64,000 bases of DNA, taken from Luidia sarsii. Lineage: Eukaryota; Echinodermata; Asteroidea; Paxillosida; Luidiidae. The DNA lies in the NCBI GenBank assembly GCA_949987565.1, contig OX465118.1, forward strand, positions 5,918,538-5,982,537, given 5' to 3'. A program made the translations under genes and the position numbers. The notes under the pieces were generated by a model. That model worked only from the letters and a program-made list of their open reading frames with translations. It did no database searches and was not told the DNA's origin. Positions 59,801-64,000 of this stretch are shown one piece after another (positions within the stretch are counted from its first letter, which is position 1; each line of letters opens with the position of its first letter).

Positions 59801-62270
59801 GAAGGGGCACACAAACAACGAAAACAGACAGATCAGGAACACTGGAAAAACAAACCAAAAAAACCACCCAAACAACCAAGATAGCGAACTACAGTACAGT
59901 GCAAAAGTGCAGAAAAAGTAGCTAGAAAAGTGTGAAGCAAAAACACAGCCCTTACAACAAGAAACGTGGTGTGAAACTATAGGAAAAACCACAAGACCAA
60001 AAACAAACTGAAAGGAGAGAAAGAGAAAACGTCAAGCAGTCCGAAAAACTGGCTTGAAATCAACCTCCTCTTGCACACCAGCTGTGCTCAGCCAATATTG
60101 CAGAAGAACAAAAACCATCACACGGACAGGCGCTCAGAATTCTGTCTGAAATCAAACGTGATTCTACGGACTAACACCGCCAGAGAAAGACGGAAAAATC
60201 AAAGCAAGAACTGACGCAAAAAAACATCACAAAAATACACATCTTTTTTATCTTTTCTTCTCTGCAAAAGAAAACTTGCATGTTCAATTTAAGACCAACA
60301 AAATAAAATAAACAACCACCTGAAACAGAAATGGTGCATGGTAAAAATAAAATGAAATACAGAAAACCAAAAAAAAAAAGCTAACACAACTGCATGAGAG
60401 CACACTGATTGCAGTGAAAGTCATATTAAAAAAAGACATCATGTAAAAAATATTAGCCAGCTATTTTTGAACTTATCTTTTATTTAGTAAATTTGATTAC
60501 ATTTTTTGGCGAATATTGCGGTACACTTGGCAGCGTTTCATGCGGAAACACACGGCAGAAACTGTTTGTTGGCTGTGCCACAGGAGAACAGATCAAAGTT
60601 TTCTCGCTCAACTCCTCTTCTGCCATCCCTGCTGCCATCAGCTGCCACTACTTTGTCGAATTTCTGCGTTTTTGCCTTTAAACTTTGAACCAACTTCCCG
60701 CAGTTCCCTTGCTCCATTTTCCTCCTGATTCCATTCCTTTTCATTAGCTTCTCTGTCCATTCCTCTATATTTTCAATTCCTCTAAATTTTAAATTCCTGT
60801 CAATACCAATCCTTTCAATCCGATTCCCAATCAAATCTGTTTTTTTTATGTCATCCCTTCAAATTTCCTTTCCACCCTCTCAAATTCCTTTCCAATCCCA
60901 TTCAAATCCTTCAGAATCGACTTCCTGCAAATCCATTCCATTACTCAGTCCACTCACAAGACGTACCACTCATCTCAGAAAGTCAACCGACTATTAAATA
61001 AAAACACCAACACGCTTCATCCATTTTCACTCTGATAGAAACAATTCCCTGAAAAAACATACACAGAGGTTCACTCCATCACCAATTTCACAAAAAGAAA
61101 CAAAAACCTTGACACAAAAACAACTGAAAAAGAATTCACCACACAACAAATATCTGATCTCAAACATAGAGTAGACACGGCTACACAGAGACCAAACAGA
61201 GCAGACAGGAAACACATGGTCTGGAGAGTTTATGCAAATGTATGCTAATTACCCCTGTGATGTCAATGGTCACCCTCGGCTGTGCATCTTTGTCCTCATC
61301 TGGAGGGGGGAGGGAAGGGGACACAAATGAGAACAGGTTAGAAGCAATTTAATCTGAAAGAAAATTAGGGCTTTATCCCTGGAGATAATCTAACAGTTGA
61401 CAGTTAAATGCTTGTGACTGGTGCCCCCACCCCAGCAAAGATATTTGACTATTTGGGAAGACCAACATCTAATGGCCGGATATCTGGATAGATTATGAAA
61501 TTGATGGACAAAATATAAAAAAAAACCCAATAATTTCACCCCAATTTGACCTGCCAATAAACATAATAAATATAAGTCTGTAGCATTTGTTCAATTGTGT
61601 GTATTGTATTCTTTAAAAAATCCCAATATTCAAGTGAAACGTCTAGAAGAACTGGTACAGGCTGTTGGATGTACCTTGAGGAAGATTTTCTGCTGAACTA
61701 AGGTTATGAAGCTAAGGCTGGTTTGCAGTGACACCATGGAAGAACATCTCTTTGGAGCAGTACATGTACATGTACGTGTGGTTCTCAGGAGAACCATGGG
61801 ATTGAACGTTTTGTCATGTGGAGACTGTATAATGTTCTAAAACATTGTGTCCGTTGTGCAATGAACCTTGGAACCTAACATACTCACAACAGAGGGTGGG
61901 ATATTCTCCCATGGTGTCAACCCAAACCAATCTTGCCTCACTACATCAATGTACATGATGTATGGCTCGCAATTTTGATGAAATCAAAAGTTTGAGCCCA
62001 AATGAACCAAGAGATATGGCAACGATCCAAACTGGTAAATGGTGCATCTCCTTGCTGGTGGATTGCCCAGAGTGGTAGAAAATGGCTGGTGCCCCGTGTT
62101 CTCACCGTGTTTTCGGCCGGCTTCGTACATGGCCCTCTCCATGTCCCTGAGAAAATCTGACGTGTCCTCGAGGTGGTCAATGGACACATCCATGACCGCA
62201 TACTCGTCCAGACACTTGTTGGCAATATCTCCCCGATCCATGGTGTTGAGAGCCTCAGCCAGCTTCTCGG
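11577..62270 (-). CDS. Ankyrin gene, 3' half (death-domain end to stop), 22 exons including a giant exon
   Basis: Ankyrins tether membrane proteins to the spectrin cytoskeleton. Only the C-terminal part lies here. I identify the family from two ends. The first exon encodes [17 protein letters not shown], which matches the late death-domain pattern of vertebrate ankyrins. The last two exons encode [11 protein letters not shown] and [12 protein letters not shown], which match the basic beta-strand motif near the vertebrate ankyrin C terminus. In between I placed exons 62106-62270, 61253-61299, 57597-57647, 56585-56662, 54150-54185, 53686-53724, 52836-52874, 49565-49591, 48872-48964, 48162-48191, 46376-47227, 44145-44186, 41725-41802, 24290-41518, 22573-22620, 19328-19448, 18178-18387, 17213-17359, 16439-16504, 15011-15085, 12570-12873 and 11577-11802. 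Every junction is GT..AG and every phase agrees, giving 6,666 in-frame codons. The ankyrin repeats, ZU5/UPA domains and death-domain start are outside the window. Further microexons may be missed. The isoform structure is unknown; the exon phases suggest heavy alternative splicing. Confidence 0.9.
12055..12185 (+). mobile_element. MITE-like repeat with stem-loop, copy 1
   Basis: The copy ends in ATGGTGTCACAGCAAATCC and contains the perfect hairpin GGTTCTTTTCGGAACC (12115-12130), followed by CATACCTCTTCTTTAAGAGA. It is related to copies near 13.3, 44.5, 48.3, 56.9 and 61.7 kb. Confidence 0.55.
12570..12873 (-). CDS. Ankyrin penultimate exon: conserved [10 protein letters not shown] tail motif
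   Basis: This exon is 304 bp, phase 1 to 2, with acceptor CTTTCGCAG and donor AG|GTGAGC. An acidic segment ([19 protein letters not shown]) leads to [17 protein letters not shown] and then [20 protein letters not shown]. This order matches the vertebrate ankyrin C terminus, where an acidic stretch precedes a His-Gly turn and K-K-V-T-R-K-I-I-R-R. In vertebrates this C-terminal region includes isoform-specific obscurin-binding sequence; whether that applies here is inference. Confidence 0.9.
12874..15010. other. Ankyrin intron (12.87-15.01 kb)
   Basis: About 2.1 kb with no coding support. Contains the partial MITE copy at 13320-13402 and otherwise unremarkable sequence. Confidence 0.6.
13320..13402 (+). 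mobile_element. MITE-like repeat, partial copy 2
   Basis: Contains GATCTTTTGAGAGCCATAC, a decayed stem-loop, followed by GATGACTTACATGGTGTCAC and then the terminal CGCAAACTTTCCA. Same order as the other copies. Confidence 0.5.
15011..15085 (-). CDS. Ankyrin exon: [17 protein letters not shown]
   Basis: This exon is 75 bp, phase 1 to 1, with acceptor GGCTGTCAG and donor G|GTGAGA. It encodes [18 protein letters not shown] followed by QEPADAN. The borders and phases fit both neighbours. There is no known domain. Confidence 0.7.
15086..17212. other. Ankyrin introns around exon 16439-16504
   Basis: Non-coding apart from the 66-bp exon. A run of 24 A lies at 16583-16606, possibly the tail of an old retrotransposed copy, although I could not identify one. 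A G run is near 16788. Confidence 0.55.
16439..16504 (-). CDS. Ankyrin exon: [18 protein letters not shown]
   Basis: This exon is 66 bp, phase 1 to 1, with acceptor CGAAACAG and donor G|GTAAAA. Its [11 protein letters not shown] segment closely parallels [11 protein letters not shown] in the non-repetitive part of the giant exon (plus-strand 26063-26098), suggesting an internal duplication or a shared docking motif. Confidence 0.75.
17213..17359 (-). CDS. Ankyrin exon with [14 protein letters not shown] repeats
   Basis: This exon is 147 bp, phase 1 to 1, with acceptor TGATATAG and donor G|GTGACC. It encodes [18 protein letters not shown], then [19 protein letters not shown], then an acidic end. 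Three tandem SAP-[VI]-[FV]-E repeats of nine residues are visible. Ser clusters in an acidic context are plausible phosphorylation sites (inference). Confidence 0.8.
17468..17700. repeat. Three tandem copies of an 86-93 bp unit
   Basis: Units start GTGAAAGATACCAG at 17468 and 17561 and GTGAAGGATACCAG at 17647. They share CAGGAGTGTCTACCTTTCC. Located in the intron upstream (minus sense) of the 17213-17359 exon. Confidence 0.8.
18030..18117. mobile_element. Hairpin element with TTTCGATCC arms
   Basis: The left arm contains GCCTGATGTTTCGATCC and GCAGGACCTTTCTCA. The right arm contains their inverse, TTTGAGAAGGTCCTGC and GGATCGAAATGTCAGGC. A related partial copy is at about 19605-19665 (CTTTGAGAATGGTCTGGC, then GGATCAAAACGTCAG). 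The perfect-arm structure fits a small inverted-repeat transposon remnant. Confidence 0.6.
18178..18387 (-). CDS. Ankyrin exon: acidic, [15 protein letters not shown]
   Basis: This exon is 210 bp, phase 1 to 1, with donor G|GTAAAA. The acceptor is CTGAAGCAG; an alternative three bases upstream keeps the same phase. The product runs from [14 protein letters not shown] through a Pro/Ala-rich stretch to a predicted helix [19 protein letters not shown]. It is probably disordered with one helix and matches the acidic C-terminal regulatory region of ankyrins in general style. Confidence 0.8.
18422..19203. repeat. Minisatellite of ACATAGGAAACCCACAGTGT units
   Basis: About 25-30 imperfect copies of a 20-30 bp unit, often joined by TACATGTACA or GTAGTTACATAGG. 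It fills most of the intron between exons 18178-18387 and 19328-19448. Confidence 0.9.
19328..19448 (-). CDS. Ankyrin exon: [15 protein letters not shown]..., phase 0 to 1
   Basis: This exon is 121 bp, with acceptor ACCTTCAG|CCC and donor CCA|GTAAGT. It enters in phase 0 and leaves in phase 1, so it closes the block of freely skippable phase-0 exons. The product is acidic with a helical [19 protein letters not shown]. There is no recognised domain, but it is GC-rich and coding in character. Confidence 0.8.
19449..22496. other. Ankyrin intron (19.45-22.5 kb)
   Basis: About 3 kb. Apart from the 22-bp minisatellite at 21320-21800 I see AT-rich sequence without coding support. Confidence 0.6.
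21320..21800. repeat. 22-bp minisatellite (CCAACCATGCAGCAGGTAGG)
   Basis: About twenty copies of a 22-bp unit. In the right half a 111-bp higher-order unit (five units plus one base) is repeated, with GTATACTCCAACCATGGAGC starting at 21551 and 21662. Intronic. Confidence 0.9.
22497..22620 (-). CDS. Possible alternative terminal exon (read-through of 22573-22620)
   Basis: If the donor at 22572 is skipped, translation continues [19 protein letters not shown] and stops at TAA (plus-strand 22513-22515). The tail is lysine-rich, in contrast to the acidic context. A canonical AATAAA on the minus strand (plus-strand 22497-22502) follows ten bases after the stop. This would make an isoform ending just after the giant exon and lacking the conserved C-terminal tail. 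It could also be chance; no transcript evidence is available. Confidence 0.35.
22573..22620 (-). CDS. Ankyrin cassette exon: [11 protein letters not shown]
   Basis: This exon is 48 bp, phase 0 to 0, with acceptor AACTCCAG|GAT and donor GAG|GTACTG. It encodes [16 protein letters not shown]. The Thr-rich strand segment recalls the start of the giant-exon module. If the donor is not used, the frame runs on to a stop at 22513-22515 (see the alternative terminal exon). Confidence 0.75.
22621..24289. other. Ankyrin intron downstream of the giant exon
   Basis: About 1.7 kb of AT-rich sequence with no exon recognised. The giant-exon frame continues past its donor for some 78 codons with lower coding character, consistent with intron read-through. 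Confidence 0.55.
24290..41518 (-). CDS. Ankyrin giant exon: 5,743-residue acidic repeat region
   Basis: This single uninterrupted 17,229-bp exon is phase 0 at both ends (acceptor CTCCGTAG|GAT, donor GAG|GTATGC). It starts with a divergent module ([15 protein letters not shown]). From about 41.05 to 27.06 kb there are about 25 copies of a module with [20 protein letters not shown] at its core. Each is followed by an acidic stretch ([12 protein letters not shown]) and one or more roughly 47-residue modules ([19 protein letters not shown], then [17 protein letters not shown]). The composition is dominated by Glu, Pro and Val, like titin PEVK or neurofilament tails, so an extended, flexible, highly charged spacer or brush is likely (inference). 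From about 27.05 to 24.29 kb the sequence is non-repetitive, with [11 protein letters not shown] and [13 protein letters not shown], the latter resembling a vertebrate ankyrin C-terminal segment. Giant exons make the neuronal giant ankyrins of vertebrates, and long ankyrins are also known in insects; a neuronal isoform is a reasonable guess. Confidence 0.9.
27060..41050 (-). repeat. Coding tandem repeat array within the giant exon
   Basis: About 25 long modules start with [TL]-H-D-T-T-[IF]-Y-S-K. The intervals vary because each long module carries one to several roughly 141-bp (47-residue) Glu/Pro submodules. The basic interval between 36.6 and 38.3 kb is 495 bp (165 residues); the neighbouring 636-bp interval equals 495 plus 141. 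Copies in the 35.6-38.5 kb region are nearly identical at the DNA level. Copies near 27-31 kb and near 41 kb have diverged. All differences keep the frame. Confidence 0.9.
41725..41802 (-). CDS. Ankyrin cassette exon preceding the giant exon
   Basis: This exon is 78 bp, phase 0 to 0, with acceptor ACCGCAG|GAG and donor CAG|GTAGGT. It encodes [18 protein letters not shown] and TEAPLDEQ. It lies 206 bp upstream of the giant exon. No domain was recognised. Confidence 0.7.
41803..44144. other. Ankyrin intron (41.8-44.1 kb)
   Basis: About 2.3 kb, AT-rich, with short poly(A)/poly(T) runs and a GACAGRCAGAC-rich patch near 42893-42930. No exon recognised. Confidence 0.55.
44145..44186 (-). CDS. Ankyrin microexon: [14 protein letters not shown]
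   Basis: This exon is 42 bp, phase 0 to 0, with acceptor AATCACAG|GAT and donor GAG|GTATGC. It encodes fourteen acidic residues and is skippable in frame. The call rests on borders and phase. Confidence 0.6.
44187..46375. other. Ankyrin intron (44.2-46.4 kb)
   Basis: About 2.2 kb. Contains the best-preserved MITE-like element (44443-44603). Remainder AT-rich without coding support. Confidence 0.55.
44443..44603. mobile_element. MITE-like element with 24-bp terminal inverted repeats
   Basis: The left end GTGGACAGATTGCAGTGACA (44443 on) pairs with the inverse of the right end at 44580-44603 (CACCGCAAACTTTCCAC); about 20 of 24 positions match. The 161-bp interior contains a decayed stem-loop, GGCTCTGAGACAGGCT. 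No open frame; non-autonomous. Confidence 0.65.
46376..47227 (-). CDS. Ankyrin large cassette exon with GINP repeats and NPxY motifs
   Basis: This exon is 852 bp (284 codons), phase 0 to 0, with acceptor TTTTGTAG|GCT and donor GAG|GTAAAC. It is GC-rich compared with its introns, as expected for coding sequence. The product begins [20 protein letters not shown], another Thr/Val/Arg strand motif. It then becomes acidic and Ser/Pro-rich. Three repeats of E-G-I-N-P or Q-G-I-N-P occur near plus-strand 46860, 46780 and 46695. Two of them read INPHYDE and INPNYEM and so contain NPxY, the core recognised by PTB-domain adaptors; whether they are used is inference. The end is Ser/Pro-rich ([13 protein letters not shown]). 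No structured domain was recognised; it is probably disordered. Confidence 0.85.
47228..48161. other. Ankyrin intron (47.2-48.2 kb)
   Basis: Non-coding, no notable repeat. Confidence 0.5.
48162..48191 (-). CDS. Ankyrin microexon: [10 protein letters not shown]
   Basis: This exon is 30 bp, phase 0 to 0, with acceptor CCCACAG|GAG and donor AAG|GTACGT, both strong. It encodes ten residues and is skippable in frame. Confidence 0.6.
48285..48365 (-). mobile_element. MITE-like copy carrying a histone-type stem-loop
   Basis: On the minus strand the 16 bases at 48332-48347 read GGCTCTTTTCAGAGCC, identical to the consensus stem-loop at the 3' end of animal replication-dependent histone mRNAs. The flanks match the MITE family (TTGAGTTAC before; CATACTCCTTCTC after), and the outer end resembles GGTGATACCAC. 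The usual ACCA tail and purine-rich downstream element of histone genes are absent, and no histone coding sequence is nearby. Confidence 0.6.
48872..48964 (-). CDS. Ankyrin cassette exon, charged helix [17 protein letters not shown]
   Basis: This exon is 93 bp, phase 0 to 0, with acceptor CCTTCAG|GAG and donor GAG|GTACTT. It encodes 31 residues, strongly charged and probably helical. It ends in the acidic [13 protein letters not shown], which is similar in style to the Glu/Pro modules of the giant exon. Confidence 0.75.
49565..49591 (-). CDS. Ankyrin microexon: DAGAAELYE
   Basis: This exon is 27 bp, phase 0 to 0, with acceptor ATACAAG|GAT and donor GAG|GTAATT. It is the smallest exon placed. 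The support is limited to splice signals, frame agreement, and the GA..GAG border style shared with the other cassettes. Confidence 0.5.
51760..51887. mobile_element. Hairpin element with GTCATTGGCT arms
   Basis: The left arm (GTCATTGGCTTTGGCGG, then CACACAAGTCTATGG) is matched by the inverse right arm (CCATAGACTTGTGTGG, then AGCCGTAGCCAATGAC), with a loop containing GGCTGCAGCC. Related hairpins are at about 54990-55090 and one arm at 274-345. Confidence 0.6.
52550..52800. repeat. GAGAGACAGA-rich tract
   Basis: Low-complexity purine-rich sequence with repeated AGAGAAAGAGACATAAACAG segments, just downstream (minus sense) of the exon at 52836-52874. Confidence 0.8.
52836..52874 (-). CDS. Ankyrin microexon: [13 protein letters not shown]
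   Basis: This exon is 39 bp, phase 0 to 0, with acceptor CTAG|GAG and donor GAG|GTACTT. It starts E-L-K-E-E-A-I, comparable with E-M-K-E-E-I-L in the exon at 48872-48964 and with the 39-bp exon at 53686-53724. It is likely part of a duplicated cassette family. Confidence 0.6.
53280..53660. repeat. G-rich AGGCGAGAGG / GGAGGCACAA tract
   Basis: GA/GG-rich plus strand, with three tandem GGAGGCACAA units near 53560-53590. Intronic. Confidence 0.8.
53686..53724 (-). CDS. Ankyrin microexon: [13 protein letters not shown]
   Basis: This exon is 39 bp, phase 0 to 0, with acceptor CCCACAG|GAG and donor AAG|GTATTG. Its length, GAG start and amphipathic acidic character match the next exon at 52836-52874, which suggests tandem exon duplication. 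There is no recognised domain. Confidence 0.6.
54150..54185 (-). CDS. Ankyrin microexon: [12 protein letters not shown]
   Basis: This exon is 36 bp, phase 0 to 0, with acceptor TTCGCAG and donor CAG|GTACTT. It encodes twelve residues and could be skipped in frame. Its small size makes the call depend on splice-site quality and phase consistency only. Confidence 0.6.
54990..55090. mobile_element. Hairpin element related to 51760-51887
   Basis: Left arm: TATGGCTAGTTTAATTGCCC, then ACGAGTTTATGG. Right arm: CATAGACTCGTGCGCTAGTC, then CTAGCCATA, its imperfect inverse. The loop holds CGGCTGCAGCC, as in the other copy. Confidence 0.55.
56585..56662 (-). CDS. Ankyrin cassette exon with [10 protein letters not shown] strand motif
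   Basis: This exon is 78 bp, phase 0 to 0, with acceptor GTCCAG|GAT and donor GAG|GTATCA. It encodes [15 protein letters not shown] followed by [11 protein letters not shown]. The alternating Thr/Val/Arg segment resembles both the module repeated in the giant exon ([10 protein letters not shown]) and the basic C-terminal tail motif of ankyrins ([10 protein letters not shown]). Confidence 0.8.
56840..56985 (+). mobile_element. MITE-like copy near 56.9 kb
   Basis: Contains CCTGAAACATTGAGTTACAA, then a decayed stem-loop (GCTAATTTTCGAGCC), CATACTCC, GATGACTTACACGGTATCGC and CACACTTTCCAC. The order is the same as in the other family members. Confidence 0.5.
57597..57647 (-). CDS. Ankyrin cassette exon: [17 protein letters not shown]
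   Basis: This exon is 51 bp and phase 0 at both ends. The acceptor is CATCAG|GA and the donor is AAG|GTATGA. It encodes 17 acidic residues with no recognised domain. It is the first of thirteen consecutive exons that could be skipped without a frame change. The call rests on clean splice borders and on agreement of phase with both neighbours. Confidence 0.7.
57648..61252. other. Ankyrin intron (57.6-61.3 kb)
   Basis: About 3.6 kb. Purine-rich at 57660-58020; a GTGGGCGTGGTCATTA minisatellite at 58328-58545; the remainder AT-rich with ACAAAAAC runs. No exon recognised. Confidence 0.5.
58328..58545. repeat. Minisatellite of TGGGCGTGGTCATTA units
   Basis: About ten imperfect 17-20 bp units of GTGGGCGTGGTCATTAT type, decaying toward the right (GTGGTCACAACAAG, GTGGTCATCATGGG). 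Intronic. Confidence 0.8.
61253..61299 (-). CDS. Ankyrin exon: [16 protein letters not shown]
   Basis: This 47-bp exon enters in phase 1 and leaves in phase 0. It therefore converts the frame phase from the death-domain exon to the long run of phase-0 cassettes that follows. The acceptor follows a C-rich tract (CCTCCAG) and the donor is GGG|GTAATT. It encodes a short acidic link with a VTIDIT beta-type stretch. Because of its phases it must be retained if the downstream phase-0 exons are to be read in frame. Confidence 0.75.
61300..62105. other. Ankyrin intron (61.3-62.1 kb)
   Basis: Non-coding. About 61715-61800 holds a diverged MITE-like copy: TTTGCAGTGACACCATGG, then the perfect hairpin GGTTCTCAGGAGAACC. 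Confidence 0.5.
62106..62270 (-). CDS. Ankyrin exon: C-terminal half of the death domain
   Basis: This 165-bp exon is phase 1 at both ends. The acceptor is CACACAG and the donor is G|GTGAGA. It encodes [19 protein letters not shown] and then a helical stretch ending [12 protein letters not shown]. The L-x-x-A-L-x-x-[IM]-x-R-x-D-I pattern is typical of the fifth helix of ankyrin death domains, and the following aspartate-rich segment matches the end of that domain. The first helices must be in an upstream exon beyond the 1.6-kb minisatellite on its 5' side. This is the anchor for calling the gene an ankyrin and for placing the giant exon downstream of the death domain. Confidence 0.85.
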
Positions 62271-62280
62271 CTGTGTGACG

Positions 62281-63905
62281 AAGAGGGGGTAGGGGAGAGG
62301 GGGTAGGGGAGAGGGGGTAGGGGAGAGGGGGTAGGGGAGAGGGGAGAGGGGGTAGGGGAGAGGGGGTAGGGGAGAGGGGGTAGGGGAGAGGGGGTAGGGG
62401 AGAGGGGAGAGGGGGTAGGGGAGAGGGGGTAGGGGAGAGGGGAGAGGGGGTAGGGTAGGGGAGAGGGGGTAGGGGAGAGGGGGTAGGGGAGAGGGGAGAG
62501 GGGGTAGGGGAGAGGGGAGAGGGGGTAGGGGAGAGGGGGTAGGGGAGAGGGGGTAGGGGAGAGGGGGTAGGGGGTAGGGGAGAGGGGGTAGGGGAGAGGG
62601 GAGAGGGGGTAGGGGAGAGGGGGTAGGGGAGAGGGGGTAGGGGAGAGGGGGTAGGGGAGAGGGGGTAGGGGAGAGGGGGTAGGGGAGAGGGGGTAGGGGG
62701 TAGGGTAGAGGGGGTAGGGGATAGGGGGTAGGGGGTAGGGGGTAGGGGGTAGGGGGTAGGGGGTAGGGGGTAGGGGGTAGGGGAGAGGGGGTAGGGGGTA
62801 GGGGGTAGGGGGTAGGGGAGAGGGGGTAGGGGAGAGGGGGTAGGGGGTAGGGGAGAGGGGGTAGGGGAGAGGGGGTAGGGGAGAGGGGGTAGGGGAGAGG
62901 GGAGAGGGGGTAGGGGAGAGGGGAGAGGGGGTAGGGGAGAGGGGGTAGGGGAGAGGGGGTAGGGGAGAGGGGGTAGGGGGTAGGGGAGAGGGGGTAGGGG
63001 AGAGGGGAGAGGGGGTAGGGGAGAGGGGGTAGGGGAGAGGGGGTAGGGGAGAGGGGGTAGGGGAGAGGGGGTAGGGGGTAGGGTAGAGGGGGTAGGGGAT
63101 AGGGGGTAGGGGGTAGGGGGTAGGGGGTAGGGGGTAGGGGGTAGGGGGTAGGGGGTAGGGGAGAGGGGGTAGGGGGTAGGGGGTAGGGGGTAGGGGAGAG
63201 GGGGTAGGGGAGAGGGGGTAGGGGGTAGGGGAGAGGGGGTAGGGGAGAGGGGGTAGGGGAGAGGGGGTAGGGGAGAGGGGGTAGGGGAGAGGGGGTAGGG
63301 GAGAGGGGGTAGGGGAGAGGGGGTAGGGGAGAGGGGGTAGGGGGTAGGGGAGAGGGGGTAGGGGAGAGGGGGTAGGGGAGAGGGGGTAGGGGGTAGGGGA
63401 GAGGGGGTAGGGGAGAGGGGGTAGGGGAGAGGGGGTAGGGGGTAGGGGAGAGGGGGTAGGGGAGAGGGGGTAGGGGGTAGGGGGTAGGGGGTAGGGGGTA
63501 GGGGGTAGGGGAGAGGAGGTAGGGGAGAGGGGGTAGGGGGTAGGGGAGAGGGGGTAGGGGAGAGGGGGTAGGGGAGAGGGGGTAGGGGAGAGGGGGTAGG
63601 GGAGAGGGGGTAGGGGAGAGGGGGTAGGGGAGAGGGGGTAGGGGAGAGGGGGTAGGGGGTAGGGGAGAGGGGGTAGGGGGTAGGGGAGAGGGGGTAGGGG
63701 AGAGGGGGTAGGGGAGAGGGGGTAGGGGAGAGGGGGTAGGGGAGAGGGGGTAGGGGAGAGGGGGTAGGGGAGAGGGGGTAGGGGAGAGGGGGTAGGGGAG
63801 AGGGGGTAGGGGAGAGGGGGTAGGGGAGAGGGGGTAGGGGGTAGGGGAGAGGGGAGTGGGGAGAGGGGAGTGGGGAGATGGGAGAGGGGAGAGGGGAGAG
63901 GGGAG
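62281..63905. repeat. 14-bp G-rich minisatellite (GGGGTAGGGGAGAG)
   Basis: About 1.6 kb of GGGGTAGGGGAGAG with 7-bp variants (GGGGTAG). Runs of four or five G every few bases make it a strong G-quadruplex candidate on the plus strand and C-rich on the transcribed ankyrin RNA. A variant block (TAGGGTAGAGGGGGTAGGGG) recurs at 62701 and 63079, 378 bp or 27 units apart. It abuts the acceptor of the death-domain exon. Confidence 0.95.
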
Positions 63906-64000
63906 AGGCAAATAAACATCTTGTCAAACTAAGTCCAAGGGAAAACGCAAAGTGGAATTACTGTCACAGTAAACTACTGCATGGCAGTGGAAGAGAACAT

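Noticed and set aside
62281..63905. Telomere-like array
   Set aside because: The unit GGGGTAGGGGAGAG is not TTAGGG, and it lies inside a gene with unique sequence on both sides.
61941..63927. Three minus-strand frames of Pro/Leu/Ser/Tyr repeats over 550 codons
   Set aside because: Simple translation of the 14-bp minisatellite in three frames. The real coding segment is only the 165-bp death-domain exon at 62106-62270.

Overview
This is a eukaryotic (animal) genomic window. Genes are split by introns with GT..AG borders, and there are long AT-rich introns, many minisatellites, small inverted-repeat elements and a 200-N assembly gap (5059-5258). The recognisable genes and the repeat style (frequent TACATGTA and TAGGCCTA words) suggest an invertebrate deuterostome. 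An echinoderm such as a sea star is my best guess, but this is inference, not proof.

Almost everything from about 11.5 kb to 62.3 kb on the minus strand is the 3' half of one ankyrin gene. It is read from high to low coordinates. It starts with the end of the death domain (exon at 62106-62270), continues through a ladder of small cassette exons, a 17,229-bp giant exon (24290-41518), more small exons, and the conserved ankyrin C-terminal tail (12570-12873 and 11577-11802, stop at 11577-11579). I placed 22 coding exons by hand. All splice phases agree, and the joined frame is open for 6,666 codons (923 without the giant exon). The ankyrin repeats, ZU5/UPA domains and first part of the death domain must lie beyond the right edge.

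The giant exon is the most striking object. It encodes 5,743 residues of very acidic, Pro/Glu/Val-rich sequence made of about 25 copies of a Thr/Val beta-strand-like module separated by variable numbers of a roughly 47-residue Glu/Pro module. A non-repetitive conserved-looking tail follows. It sits after the death domain, whereas the vertebrate giant ankyrin exon sits before it. The giant exon and twelve neighbouring exons all have lengths divisible by three and phase 0 at both ends, so any combination could be skipped. A possible alternative terminal exon with its own stop and AATAAA lies at 22497-22620.

Left of the ankyrin gene, also on the minus strand, four phase-consistent exons (1867-4596) encode part of a protein resembling ependymin-related secreted proteins (tentative). 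At the far left a compact plus-strand promoter-like region (X-box, CRE, E-box and YY1-like sites, 859-921) precedes a possible small two-exon gene (951-1600).

The main repeats are a 21-bp minisatellite (5259-6883), a 22-bp array (21320-21800), an array around 18.4-19.2 kb, and a 1.6-kb G-rich 14-bp minisatellite (62281-63905) that abuts the death-domain exon. Small MITE-like hairpin families are scattered in the introns, one of which carries a histone-mRNA-like stem-loop. I saw no tRNA, rRNA or CRISPR array.
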